Both the position numbers and the translations under genes were made by a program. Shown piece after piece: positions 1 through 6,735 of a stretch of 34,850 nucleotides of DNA. The stretch's first letter is position 1; each line of letters opens with the position of its first letter. Source of the DNA: Candidatus Daviesbacteria bacterium (GTDB lineage Bacteria > Patescibacteriota > Microgenomatia > Daviesbacterales > UBA10151); contig JAKFWZ010000066.1 in NCBI GenBank assembly GCA_021731695.1, forward strand, positions 1 to 34,850, read 5' to 3'. The notes beneath the pieces were generated by a model. It did not search any database, was not told where the DNA came from, and saw only the letters and a list, made by a program, of their open reading frames with translations.

Positions 1-614
1 TGGAATGGACACTTCCTCATAAAGATCCGGATTCGAGGGGAACCAGAAGATATTTCACAATTGCTTCATCGCCAAAAGAAGAGGATATAAAACTCGGAGT
101 TAAAATTGTTGCAGATGATTCAAGCTCTTTCAAAAAAGCTCTGCTTAACTTAAATGCAGGAGACCGTTTAACAGCAGATCAACTAATGGGCGATTTTGTT
201 TTAGATAATAATAAAGATGAAAAGCTGGTTTTTATTTCGGGGGGAATAGGGGTAACACCTTTCCGAAGTATTATTAAAAACTTTATAGATTCAGGAATTA
301 GGCGCGATACAGTTTTATTTTACTGTGCTGCTGATCCGAAAGAATTTGTTTATAAAGATATTTTTAAGACTGCTGAGAATTTTGGAGTAAAAACTGTTTA
401 TGTTTTAGGAGGCAAAAATCCGACTCCTGCTGATTGGGATGGAGAAAAAGGATTTTTAACCGAAGATATAATTAAAAAATATGCCCCTGATTTTAAAGAG
501 CGAAAATATTATTTATCAGGTCCGGTCGCTATGGTTAATAATTACAAAAATCTTCTGCATGGTTTAGGAGTTAACTTTACAAAAATGGTTACTGATTACT
601 TCCCAGGATTTTAA
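1..614 (+). CDS. FAD/NAD(P)-binding oxidoreductase, ferredoxin-NADP reductase type (5' partial)
   Basis: The open frame runs in from the window edge (first full codon at base 3), so the N-terminus is missing. The visible part starts in the flavin-binding barrel: RRYFTIASSP matches the RxY[ST]-x-[AS]S FAD-binding motif of the ferredoxin reductase superfamily. The nucleotide-binding domain follows, with GGIGVTPFRSI (the GGxGxTP pyridine-dinucleotide motif), FYCAADP, and a late YYLSGPVAMV strand typical of the family. The ATG at 186 lies inside the flavin domain and is not the real start. The gene ends 1 bp before nnrD, so the two are probably cotranscribed, and a riboflavin kinase lies just beyond. 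It should move electrons between NAD(P)H and a one-electron partner; the partner and any N-terminal membrane or iron-sulfur domain cannot be seen. Confidence 0.85.
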   Translation, partial: EWTLPHKDPDSRGTRRYFTIASSPKEEDIKLGVKIVADDSSSFKKALLNLNAGDRLTADQLMGDFVLDNNKDEKLVFISGGIGVTPFRSIIKNFIDSGIRRDTVLFYCAADPKEFVYKDIFKTAENFGVKTVYVLGGKNPTPADWDGEKGFLTEDIIKKYAPDFKERKYYLSGPVAMVNNYKNLLHGLGVNFTKMVTDYFPGF

Positions 615-615
615 A

Positions 616-1458
616 ATGCAATTTATTACACCTGATCTTGTCAGAGATAAATTACCTGCAAGGCCGATTGATGCAAATAAAGGAACATTCGGGTCAGTGC
701 TGATTGTTGCGGGATCCAGGCGCTTTCCCGGCTCTGCTATCTTATCTGCATTATCCGCTGCAAGAGCTGGTGCGGGACTTGTAACGCTTGCAACAACTCC
801 GGATGTTTATAAAATTGCAGCTCCTCTTATTCCCTTCGCCACTTTTTTAAAATTTTCAGAGATTGAAGAAAATCTTGAAAAATATAGTACAGTTTTAATT
901 GGACCTGGATTAGGTCAGGCCGTAGATATAGTAGAAATGATTAATGACTTAATTAAGCTGCCTGCGATTTGCGATAAAAAATTAGTTTTGGATGCGGATT
1001 GTCAAAATATTTTAAGCGAAACTGCCGACTGGTATAAAAAAATTGAAAACGGGGTGCTTACCCCTCATCCTAAGGAAATGAGTCGATTGACCGGACTTGC
1101 GGTTGATGATATTCAAAGCCATAGGGAAGAAGTAGCAGAAAAATTTGCAAAACTTTTCGGCAAAACAATTGTCTTAAAAGGCGCGCAAACTTTAATTGTT
1201 ACGCCTGAAGGCGAAATTTTCCAAAGTCCTTTTTCCAATCCGCTTTTGGCAACGGCAGGAACTGGTGATATTTTATCCGGAATCATTGCAGGACTTTTGA
1301 GTCAGGGATTAAATTATCTTGATGCTGCGATTTGTGGAGTTTATATCCAGGGAGAAATTGCAGAAAACCTTAAGGAAAAGTTTGGAGACAGCGGACTAAT
1401 TGCAAATGACCTGACGGATAAAATTCCGGAAATTATGAAACTCCTAAAATCTTCTTAG
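616..1458 (+). CDS. nnrD: ADP/ATP-dependent NAD(P)H-hydrate dehydratase
   Basis: Repair enzyme that dehydrates damaged, hydrated NAD(P)H (NAD(P)HX) using a nucleotide phosphate. The 280-aa protein is the ribokinase-fold YjeF C-terminal domain alone; the epimerase (NnrE) half found fused in many bacteria is absent. Landmarks are KGTFGSVLIVAGS near residues 22-34, RAGAGLVTLAT, LIGPGLG, TPHPKEMSRLTG and the anion-hole/catalytic stretch ATAGTGDILSGIIAG near 211-225, with the expected Asp. The start is 1 bp after the reductase stop, and AGGA in that gene's tail is a weak ribosome-site candidate. The 3' end overlaps the convergent riboflavin kinase gene by 26 bp. Its position beside a flavoprotein reductase fits upkeep of the reduced NAD(P)H pool. 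Confidence 0.93.
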   Translation: MQFITPDLVRDKLPARPIDANKGTFGSVLIVAGSRRFPGSAILSALSAARAGAGLVTLATTPDVYKIAAPLIPFATFLKFSEIEENLEKYSTVLIGPGLGQAVDIVEMINDLIKLPAICDKKLVLDADCQNILSETADWYKKIENGVLTPHPKEMSRLTGLAVDDIQSHREEVAEKFAKLFGKTIVLKGAQTLIVTPEGEIFQSPFSNPLLATAGTGDILSGIIAGLLSQGLNYLDAAICGVYIQGEIAENLKEKFGDSGLIANDLTDKIPEIMKLLKSS

Positions 1459-1804
1459 TTTCTTCTACGTCTTTTTGAATTTGAGCGGTTAATTCTTTTT
1501 TCGTATAAAAACTCATCACCGGTCTTAAAAATTTTATAATTTCAATTTCAAAACTTTCGGATTTTGGGATATCCTCATCTTTAGTATCAATTAAAAAAAC
1601 CTCCAACGTTTTATCGATTTCATTAAACGTCGGAATTGGTCCGTAATGCATCGCACCGTTAAAATTTTTATCTTCAATTTTAACTTTAACAGCATAAATT
1701 CCGTCACCCATTATTAAATCATTGGGAAGCTCTAAGTTAACTGTGGGGAAGCCCATTAATTTTCCGCGGCCTTTTCCTTTAACCTGAATTGAAGAAAATT
1801 TCAT
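1433..1804 (-). CDS. ribF: Stand-alone riboflavin kinase (flavokinase domain)
   Basis: Phosphorylates riboflavin to FMN with ATP. The 123-aa product is only the kinase half of bacterial RibF: KGKGRGKLMGFPTVNLELP (residues 9-27) is the flavokinase glycine-rich/GFPTxN signature, followed by DGIYAVKVKI, a PTF strand, LEVFLIDTKDEDI, FLRPVMSF and the C-terminal helix with QIQKDVEETKKIL. The FMN adenylyltransferase half is missing, so FAD would have to be made by another protein. The start codon directly abuts the stop codon of the upstream EamA transporter, so both should be on one mRNA and under the FMN riboswitch. That setting supports salvage: import riboflavin, then trap it as FMN. Confidence 0.9.
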   Translation of the reverse strand: MKFSSIQVKGKGRGKLMGFPTVNLELPNDLIMGDGIYAVKVKIEDKNFNGAMHYGPIPTFNEIDKTLEVFLIDTKDEDIPKSESFEIEIIKFLRPVMSFYTKKELTAQIQKDVEETKKILGVS

Positions 1805-2725
1805 CTAAACTTTATGTTTAATTTGTAAAACTGAAAGTCTATAAATAGAAAACATCAAAACAGCTGCTGCGAGAAGTTGTGTCGGTGCGAGGAATGAATT
1901 ATACAAAACTGCATCGATCATAATTGCGAGAATCGGAAAAACTAATTCTAAAATTGTTGCAACTCGGACCGGAGTTTCCTGCAAACCCTTGTAATAAATT
2001 AAGAGGGCAACCATTCCGGTTGAAACTGCGATAAAAATAAATCGCCCAAATTCTGATAAAGTCGGTGCAAAGATGGAAGCGCTTGCGCCTAATAAAAATA
2101 TAAAAACAAAAGCAAAAATCGTTGTAAAAATAAATCTTAAACCCGTCACAACATTTGAATCGTATTTAAGTAATGCCATTTTGGAAAAAGTTGTTGAAGA
2201 TCCCCAAGCTGCAGCGGCTCCTAATGCATAAAGTGCTGCTGTAACGGTTCCTGTGCCCGTAGACATATCAACAATTCCATCTTTGAAAGTTACGAAATAT
2301 GCGGCAATCATTGCGAGGATCGCCCACATTGCATAGCGTCTGGTGATCTTTTCCTTAAGAAAAATAATAGCGGTGGTAATCGCGAAAATTGGCTGCAGCT
2401 TTTGCAATAAAAAGACAACAGAAAAAGAAATGAAATTAACTTTAATCAACGCTGTTGTAAACCATAATGTTCCAAGAACTCCTGACAAAAGAGCAATAAA
2501 CATAATTAAAAATAACTCTTTTCGGGTTAATCTGACTTTTAATAACTTCTTTAAAATGAAAGGCAAAAGTATCGCGGTTCCGATTAAATGTTCATAAAAA
2601 ACAATAATTATTGGAGGTAAAGAATAAAGGCTTCGTCTGACAACTCCGTCTAAAGCCCAAAGAACAGCAGCCGTAATAATCAATGCCGGTCCGATTTTTA
2701 AGATGTGTTTAAAGATGTGGTTCAT
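1805..2725 (-). CDS. EamA/DMT-family transporter, candidate riboflavin importer
   Basis: A 306-aa integral membrane protein with about ten hydrophobic helices in two EamA-type repeats. The first repeat contains LWALDGVVRR and EHLIGTAILLPF, and the second AAAAWGSSTTFSKMAL and ELVFPILAIM; this is the drug/metabolite transporter layout. It is the first gene behind an FMN riboswitch and is followed without a gap by riboflavin kinase. Known RibN-type riboflavin transporters also belong to the DMT superfamily, so a flavin substrate is a reasonable inference from context; the protein sequence alone does not show it. There is a leader of about 250 nt between promoter and ATG and no clear Shine-Dalgarno sequence. 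Confidence 0.85.
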   Translation of the reverse strand: MNHIFKHILKIGPALIITAAVLWALDGVVRRSLYSLPPIIIVFYEHLIGTAILLPFILKKLLKVRLTRKELFLIMFIALLSGVLGTLWFTTALIKVNFISFSVVFLLQKLQPIFAITTAIIFLKEKITRRYAMWAILAMIAAYFVTFKDGIVDMSTGTGTVTAALYALGAAAAWGSSTTFSKMALLKYDSNVVTGLRFIFTTIFAFVFIFLLGASASIFAPTLSEFGRFIFIAVSTGMVALLIYYKGLQETPVRVATILELVFPILAIMIDAVLYNSFLAPTQLLAAAVLMFSIYRLSVLQIKHKV

Positions 2726-2727
2726 GT

Positions 2728-2777
2728 GTAACTGGCATTCGCCAGGGATCCTTCGGGCTATGCCCCTCAGGATGACA
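2728..2777. repeat. Palindromic interspersed repeat (GTCATCC family)
   Basis: Read on the minus strand it opens with TGTCATCCTGAGG and contains GGGCATAGCCC and TGGCGAATGCCA hairpins. It shares the GTCAT terminus with other repeats in the window (4725, 5525, 6736, 12620, 17595, 18779, 22062). It lies in the leader between the riboswitch terminator and the EamA start. A separate inverted repeat, TTTTGAGT/ACTCAAAA, is at 2778-2803. Confidence 0.6.
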
Positions 2778-2807
2778 TTTTGAGTTTAAGATTTTACTCA
2801 AAACGTC

Positions 2808-2832
2808 AAAAAAAGCCCCCGATCGCTCGGGG
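2808..2832 (-). terminator. Intrinsic terminator (attenuator) of the FMN riboswitch
   Basis: On the minus strand the stem CCCCGA/TCGGGG closes a GCGA tetraloop and is followed by GC and a run of seven T. It sits about 25 nt after the aptamer, the usual spot for an expression platform. A second small hairpin (GATACA/TGTATC, 2840-2856) lies between them and could take part in the switch. Confidence 0.85.
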
Positions 2833-2857
2833 TTAAATTGATACACGAAATGTATCG

Positions 2858-2980
2858 CCTTCTTTCATCCGGACTTTACCGTCGACTTTGGAATTACACC
2901 AAATCATGGGACAATCAGTTCACATGATTGTCCCTCGCGGGTTATAACCGCCGATAGGGAATTGCACCCAACCCTGAAGG
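2858..2980 (-). ncRNA. FMN riboswitch (RFN element)
   Basis: Read on the minus strand this matches the RFN aptamer consensus closely: P1 CCTTC at the 5' end and GAAGG at the 3' end, then AGGGTTGGGTGCAATTCCC, CGGCGGT, CCCGCGAG, a variable hairpin (GGACAATCA/TGATTGTCC), GGTGTAATTCC, GTCGACGGT and AGTCCGGATGAAAGAAGG. It begins about 2 nt after the predicted transcription start and is followed by a terminator, so FMN binding should stop transcription before the EamA transporter and ribF. Confidence 0.96.
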
Positions 2981-2988
2981 ATGAGTTT

Positions 2989-3017
2989 ATAATAATGAGA
3001 AATTAAAGAAGTGTCAA
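2989..3017 (-). promoter_or_regulatory. Sigma70-type promoter of the riboswitch operon
   Basis: The minus strand carries TTGACA (3012-3017), a 17-nt spacer and TATTAT (2989-2994). The start site expected near 2982 falls just before the first base of the FMN aptamer. This is the best classical -35/-10 promoter in the window. Confidence 0.8.
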
Positions 3018-3062
3018 GGTTTTATGGATAAGGCTTGAAAGTGTTTGTATAATACGGCAGTT

Positions 3063-3648
3063 ATGGAAGAGCACATAAATGAAGAGCGCAGAGGACTGAA
3101 TACGGATTATTTTGAATTACTTAAAAATATAGTACTTTTATAGCGACAAATCTTAAAACCACGAGCATTAGCTCGCGGATGAAGATTTTCCGAACACGTA
3201 GTGTGAGGACAAGCGACCTTAGCCGCTTGAAGCTAGAAGAAACCACGGGCGTAAGCCCGTGGTTTCTTCATCTGGAACTGTTTTTGCTTCTACTATTGTA
3301 TTATCGACTGGAAAATCAGTTAGTGACATTATTATAATCGCTGAAATCTTATTAATGATTTCTGTAATTTTAGGCATAATTATCATGGCAAATGAATTAA
3401 GAAGCAGGCGATGGATTTATAACTTTAATAACAAAAATAAACTGAAAGGCGATCTTCTTAAGAAGGATATGCCTGATTTTTTATTTAAAGCAACGCAGGA
3501 TTTGATTGATATATTTGACAACATGTTGAACGAAAAAACATATTTACACTATGTGTTTCAAGTTATCCATCCGCGTTATTTGGAGGTAATGTTTTATATG
3601 GCCTTAGTCTTAGGTTTATTATTTTTAACTATTTCGTCGGCTATTTGA
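3063..3648 (+). pseudogene. Small membrane protein gene split by a 130-bp IS605-like insertion
   Basis: Two in-frame pieces are visible. The first starts at ATG 3063 (TATAAT at 3048-3053, 9 nt ahead) and reads MEEHINEERRGLNTDYFELL then KNIVLL before a TAG at 3141. The second is open from about 3259 to TGA 3648. Removing 130 bp (about 3141-3270) joins ...KNIVLL to SGTVFASTIVL in frame, giving a 151-aa protein with a predicted first membrane helix exactly across the junction, a second at DIIIIAEILLMISVILGIIIMA, and a third at the C-terminus (YMALVLGLLFLTISSAI). No family is recognised. As it stands the first helix is interrupted, so the gene is probably inactive. A short product from the inner GTG (3259) is possible but would begin with insertion-derived residues. 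Confidence 0.75.
3141..3270 (+). mobile_element. IS200/IS605-like mini-element with omega-RNA-like right end
   Basis: About 130 bp with no transposase or nuclease gene. Near the left end is an imperfect hairpin CCACGAGC-ATTA-GCTCGCGG (3159-3178). At the right end is a perfect 12-bp hairpin GAAACCACGGGC-GTAA-GCCCGTGGTTTC (3239-3266), preceded by TAGCCGCTTGAAGCTAGAAG, which resembles the right-end/omega-RNA scaffold of tnpB-type elements. Subterminal hairpins, no target duplication and clean in-frame excision from the host gene all fit IS200/IS605 single-strand transposition. The left flank TTTTAT is the likely target motif. The exact ends are uncertain by about 1-2 bp. Confidence 0.7.
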
Positions 3649-3680
3649 TAAATTTTCTTAAACTTAGTACGCTTAAGTCT

Positions 3681-4721
3681 ATGTCCCTTCCATCTGATGA
3701 GCTGCTCGATAAAATAGAAGATGCGCATTTAAAGTATATTCCTGAAACTGCAAAGGGCTACACACGCAAACTGCAGGGTAAGCATTATGCCTATTTCAAT
3801 ACAGACGGCGACAGGATTAAAGACAGAAAAGCGATTGACCGAATTAATAAATTAAGGATTCCACCGGCATGGAAAGAAGTCTGGATTTCTCCTCATACGA
3901 ACTCCCATCTTCAGGCAACAGGTTTAGACGATAAAAAAAGGAAGCAATATATTTATCATCAAAAATGGATTGAGATTTCACAGGCGAATAAATTTGATAA
4001 ATTAGTTGATTTTGGTTTAAGACTCCCGCGACTTCGAAACAGAGTTCGTCATGATTTAGAAGGTAAGAAACCGGATTTAAAAAGAGTTATGGCGACTGTT
4101 GTCTGGCTTTTAGAAAACACTTTTATCAGAATTGGAAATGAGGAATACGCCAAAGAAAATGCATCATTTGGGCTCACAACTCTTCGGGATAAACATGTGA
4201 AGATTCGCGGAAATGAAATGAGATTTGAGTTTAAAGGTAAGTCCGGGGTGATGCATTCGGTTGAAGTTGAGAATCCGAAAATCGCAAAGACTCTGAAAAT
4301 GTGCATCGAGCTTCCTGGGTATGAGTTATTTAAATATGTTGATGAAAAAGGGGAGAGGCATGTAATTGATTCGGGGCTCGTTAACCAGTATTTAGCTGAT
4401 ACTACCAAACTTGATATTTCAGCGAAAGATTTTAGAACTTGGGGAGGAACAGTTTTATCTGCTGACAATCTGCATAAATTAGGAGACTTTCAGGATGACA
4501 AAGATTTAAAAGTGAAATTAACTGAAACCTGTAAAGTTGTGGCTAATCACTTAAGAAATACAGTTGCAGTTTGCAGGAGTTATTATATTCATCCGACGGT
4601 TTTTAAAACTTATGAGGATAAAAGATTAATTCCGCATTTTAACTATGGAGTAACGGACGGGACAAGTGGATTGCATAAAAATGAATATCAGGTACTGACG
4701 CTTCTTCAGAAATATAGCTAG
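3681..4721 (+). CDS. DNA topoisomerase IB (poxvirus/bacterial type)
   Basis: Relaxes supercoils through a 3'-phosphotyrosine intermediate, without ATP. The 346-aa protein has the family order: N-terminal strand domain with KLRIPPAWKEVWISP and HLQATGLDDKKRKQYIYHQKW, then the catalytic domain with the Arg of FIRIGNEEY, the Lys of FKGKSG, the Arg of KDFRTWGGT, and CRSYYIHP carrying the nucleophilic Tyr (about Y302). The usual viral His position reads LRNT, with Asn as in several bacterial enzymes. I chose ATG 3681 rather than the upstream TTG at 3645, which would overlap the preceding gene; conserved sequence starts just after MSLPSDELL. The gene stands alone between repeats and is probably transcribed from a weak promoter just upstream. 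Confidence 0.92.
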   Translation: MSLPSDELLDKIEDAHLKYIPETAKGYTRKLQGKHYAYFNTDGDRIKDRKAIDRINKLRIPPAWKEVWISPHTNSHLQATGLDDKKRKQYIYHQKWIEISQANKFDKLVDFGLRLPRLRNRVRHDLEGKKPDLKRVMATVVWLLENTFIRIGNEEYAKENASFGLTTLRDKHVKIRGNEMRFEFKGKSGVMHSVEVENPKIAKTLKMCIELPGYELFKYVDEKGERHVIDSGLVNQYLADTTKLDISAKDFRTWGGTVLSADNLHKLGDFQDDKDLKVKLTETCKVVANHLRNTVAVCRSYYIHPTVFKTYEDKRLIPHFNYGVTDGTSGLHKNEYQVLTLLQKYS

Positions 4722-4724
4722 ACC

Positions 4725-5116
4725 GTCATCCCTGCGTAGGCAGGGTCCAATTAGAAATGATAGCTTGGATTAAAGTATTGTTTGGTATAAATCTTTCCAT
4801 TCAGGATTATTTTTGTTTATCAGTTTAATTTTCCAATATCTTTTCCAGGTCTTCATTTGTTTTTCTCTTAGAATAGCCTGTTCAATATCTTCATATTGTT
4901 CATAATAAACCAGATCATGAACTCCATATTCCTGGGAAAAACCCCTTACCAGATCATGTTTATGTTCCCAGATTCTTCTTCCTAAATCATTGGTCACACC
5001 AATATAGAGGGTTCCATTTTTTAGATTCGAAGAATCGCAAGCTATGCGTATATGAGGATAAGATGTAAACATAGGAGTACATCTGTTAATTGGATTCCAG
5101 CCTTCGCTGGAATGAC
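4725..5116. mobile_element. GIY-YIG element bounded by hairpin-forming terminal inverted repeats
   Basis: A 392-bp unit. The left end 4725-4754 (GTCATCCCTGCGTAGGCAGG, then GTCCAATTAG) and the reverse complement of the right end 5087-5116 (GTCATTCCAGCGAAGGCTGG, then AATCCAATTA) match along almost their whole length, and each arm can fold on itself (CCCTGC/GCAGGG; CCAGC/GCTGG). The only gene inside is the GIY-YIG endonuclease. A 114-bp relative with the same ends but no gene lies at 22062-22175 and shares the 12 nt TCCAATTAGAAA next to the left arm. This looks like a mobile unit and its deletion derivative; no target duplication is obvious. Confidence 0.65.
4770..5072 (-). CDS. GIY-YIG family endonuclease, probably frameshifted at the N-terminus
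   Basis: Small single-domain GIY-YIG nuclease of the type often annotated UvrC-like. Visible motifs are NGTLYIGVTNDLGRRIWEHK (the YIG strand and the helix with the catalytic Arg), YYEQYEDIEQAILREKQMK (helix with the conserved Glu), WKRYWKIKLI and NPEWKDLY at the C-terminus. The usual first strand YVYIL is missing from this frame, but ATG 5082 in another frame encodes MYSYVYILSS. About 30 nt of extra sequence then separate it from NGTLYIG and shift the frame. This copy has therefore probably lost the GIY half of its active site unless rescued by frameshifting. It is the only gene of the inverted-repeat element at 4725-5116. Confidence 0.8.
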   Translation of the reverse strand: MFTSYPHIRIACDSSNLKNGTLYIGVTNDLGRRIWEHKHDLVRGFSQEYGVHDLVYYEQYEDIEQAILREKQMKTWKRYWKIKLINKNNPEWKDLYQTIL

Positions 5117-5117
5117 G

Positions 5118-5480
5118 TTAGGTTAACATTCTAATAATATAAGGAAGGAAGATCATAAGGCCGACAACAACTGCTGTGACAGCTGCTACTAAAACAGCGC
5201 CTGCTGCAACATCTTTTGCTTTTTTTGCTGCTGGATGAACCTGATCTGTAAATGAATTAACAATTTCTTCGATTGCTGTATTCGTTAATTCAAAAGCAAG
5301 AACAAAACCAATCGTCAGAATAACTATCAACCAATCTGATTTAGTGAGATCAAAGTAAAATCCGATGGCTATAACCAGAAGTGCTGCGCAAAATTGAAAA
5401 ACAAAATTAGGCTGATCCTTCAAGGCTGTTTTTAAGCCATCGATTGCATGTTTAAAAGACTTCATTCTTTTTGCAGTCAT
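5118..5480 (-). CDS. dgkA: Diacylglycerol/undecaprenol kinase (DgkA family)
   Basis: A 120-aa membrane enzyme that phosphorylates lipid alcohols; in Gram-positive-like cells the substrate is usually undecaprenol, which feeds the wall and glycan lipid carrier pool. It has three hydrophobic helices and the family signature FELTNTAIEEIVN (near residues 62-74) with KKAKDVAAGAVLVAAV (near 84-99), giving the conserved Glu, Asn and Asp residues. An amphipathic N-terminus (KRMKSFKHAIDGLKTAL) precedes helix 1 as usual. An extended -10 lies 6 nt before the ATG. A lipid-carrier kinase fits the large glycosyltransferase locus later in the window. Confidence 0.88.
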   Translation of the reverse strand: MTAKRMKSFKHAIDGLKTALKDQPNFVFQFCAALLVIAIGFYFDLTKSDWLIVILTIGFVLAFELTNTAIEEIVNSFTDQVHPAAKKAKDVAAGAVLVAAVTAVVVGLMIFLPYIIRMLT

Positions 5481-5486
5481 GAAATT

Positions 5487-5495
5487 ATGATACCA
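5487..5495 (-). promoter_or_regulatory. Extended -10 of dgkA (leaderless)
   Basis: TGGTATCAT on the minus strand, 6 nt before the dgkA ATG. Transcription would start at or within a base or two of the start codon. Confidence 0.55.
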
Positions 5496-5524
5496 GATTT
5501 AAAATAGGATTTTTGAACGAGAAT

Positions 5525-5601
5525 GTCATTCAGGCCCCGCCTCAGAAGGGCGTGGAATTTGGATTCAAATCAAGATCGCGACGGCTTTGCCTCGCGATGA
5601 C
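5525..5601. repeat. Palindromic interspersed repeat (GTCATTGCGA-like family)
   Basis: Starts GTCATTC and ends TCGCGATGAC. Its right half, AATCAAGATCGCGACGGCTT, matches the right half of the repeat at 6736-6863. It fills most of the dgkA to surface-protein gap. The open frame across it (5513-5701) is a by-product. Confidence 0.65.
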
Positions 5602-5687
5602 ATTTCCAATTATGGGTCTTGCAAAAGCAAAGCATTGTTTATATACTGGCTTCAAATTACTTCTAAAACTGTCCAGAGGTTTTAACT

Positions 5688-6320
5688 ATGATCGTAACTA
5701 ACCTGACAGATAAATTATCCCTTAGAAAATCATTAAGTCTTATTGTTCTTGCTTCGATTGCGCTTTTAGCTTTTGGTACTTTCGCTTTAGTTCGCGCAGA
5801 AGATCATCCGAATCCAGGATTAACCTGCCCTCCTAATTGGTCTAAAAAGATGGTTAATTCTGTAGAGGTTTGTGTAGCGCAGGAACAATCCCAGAATCAG
5901 GGACAGGAGCAAAATAATAATCAAAATCAAAACGTTAATACCAATGCTAATGCAACCGGAGGATCAAGTTCGAGTTCATCATCAAGCTCTTCTTCAAGTT
6001 CAGTAAACATGGAAATAAATAATCCAACTCCAACTCCAACTCCAACAGCAACTCCAACTGAAACAGTCAGATATGTTTATAGAGATTACGGTCAAAGAGT
6101 TGCAGGGACTTCAAAAGTTATTTATGAAACTCAGTCGCCTCAGATAATTGCACAAGCCCCAAGCACTACAAAAGAATTGCCCAGAACCGGACTGCCACTT
6201 GCAGGAATTGCTTTTGCATCACTTTTGCCAGCAGGAGCAATTTTGAGAAAATTAGGAATGAAAAAAGAATCAATTGACGATAATAATCCAAATACAATTT
6301 GGATGAAAAAGAACTACTAA
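5688..6320 (+). CDS. Secreted low-complexity surface protein with LPxTG-type sorting signal
   Basis: A 210-aa exported protein. It has a signal peptide or anchor at residues about 13-37 (KSLSLIVLASIALLAFGTFAL), a short region with two Cys (LTCPPNW ... EVCVAQ), a Q/N-rich tract (about 65-90), a 13-residue Ser run, and a PTPTPT linker. At the C-terminus LPRTGLP is followed by a hydrophobic helix and the basic tail LRKLGMKK, which is a sortase-type sorting signal although the tail continues some 20 residues. No sortase is encoded in the window. The low-complexity middle suggests a wall-spanning or adhesive stalk. The stop codon overlaps the convergent tsaE stop by 4 bp. Confidence 0.8.
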   Translation: MIVTNLTDKLSLRKSLSLIVLASIALLAFGTFALVRAEDHPNPGLTCPPNWSKKMVNSVEVCVAQEQSQNQGQEQNNNQNQNVNTNANATGGSSSSSSSSSSSSSVNMEINNPTPTPTPTATPTETVRYVYRDYGQRVAGTSKVIYETQSPQIIAQAPSTTKELPRTGLPLAGIAFASLLPAGAILRKLGMKKESIDDNNPNTIWMKKNY

Positions 6321-6730
6321 TATTCGATTTCGTGAGTGTCTCCGTTAACTTTTCTTAAATTAATTTTCTTAGTATTTTCAGGTAAATCCTTTTCAATTTT
6401 TTCTGCCCATTCGATTAATACAATATTTTCACTGTCCTCTAAAATTTCAGCAATACCCGAACCGACTAAATCAATATTTTCTAATCGATAGAGATCGAGA
6501 TGATAAAAATATTTTTTGCTAGTGAGAGGATATTGTCTGATAATTAAAAAAGTAGGGGAGACAATATTATTTGTAATGCCGAGTCCTTCAGCAAATCCCT
6601 GAGTGAAAGTTGTTTTTCCTGCACCTAAATCTCCGGATAGGGCAATAATTCCTCCGTTTTTAAAATCTTTTGCAAAATCTTTTGCAAATTGTTTTGTTTC
6701 CTGTGCTGATTTTGTTTGTATTGTTTTCAT
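6317..6730 (-). CDS. tsaE: tRNA t6A biosynthesis ATPase TsaE
   Basis: The P-loop ATPase of the TsaBDE complex that makes N6-threonylcarbamoyladenosine at position 37 of ANN-decoding tRNAs. At 137 aa it is of normal length. Walker A is GDLGAGKTTF (residues about 33-42), followed by VSPTFLIIRQY, the HLDLYRLE strand with its Walker-B-like Asp, and VLIEWAEKIE, all hallmarks of the family. It ends in a 4-bp tail-to-tail overlap with the surface protein gene and starts a few bases from a palindromic repeat. Its partner tsaB is about 12 kb away (19109) on the other strand. Confidence 0.93.
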   Translation of the reverse strand: MKTIQTKSAQETKQFAKDFAKDFKNGGIIALSGDLGAGKTTFTQGFAEGLGITNNIVSPTFLIIRQYPLTSKKYFYHLDLYRLENIDLVGSGIAEILEDSENIVLIEWAEKIEKDLPENTKKINLRKVNGDTHEIEY

Positions 6731-6735
6731 AATAT

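Noticed and set aside
2343-2597. Open frame on the plus strand inside the EamA transporter gene
   Set aside because: Antisense to a clear ten-helix protein; low-complexity product with no promoter or family.
2840-2856. GATACA/TGTATC hairpin as a separate RNA element
   Set aside because: It lies between aptamer and terminator and is best seen as part of the same expression platform.
5513-5701. 62-codon frame between dgkA and the surface protein
   Set aside because: Runs through the palindromic repeat 5525-5601 and overlaps the next gene's start; product has no feature.
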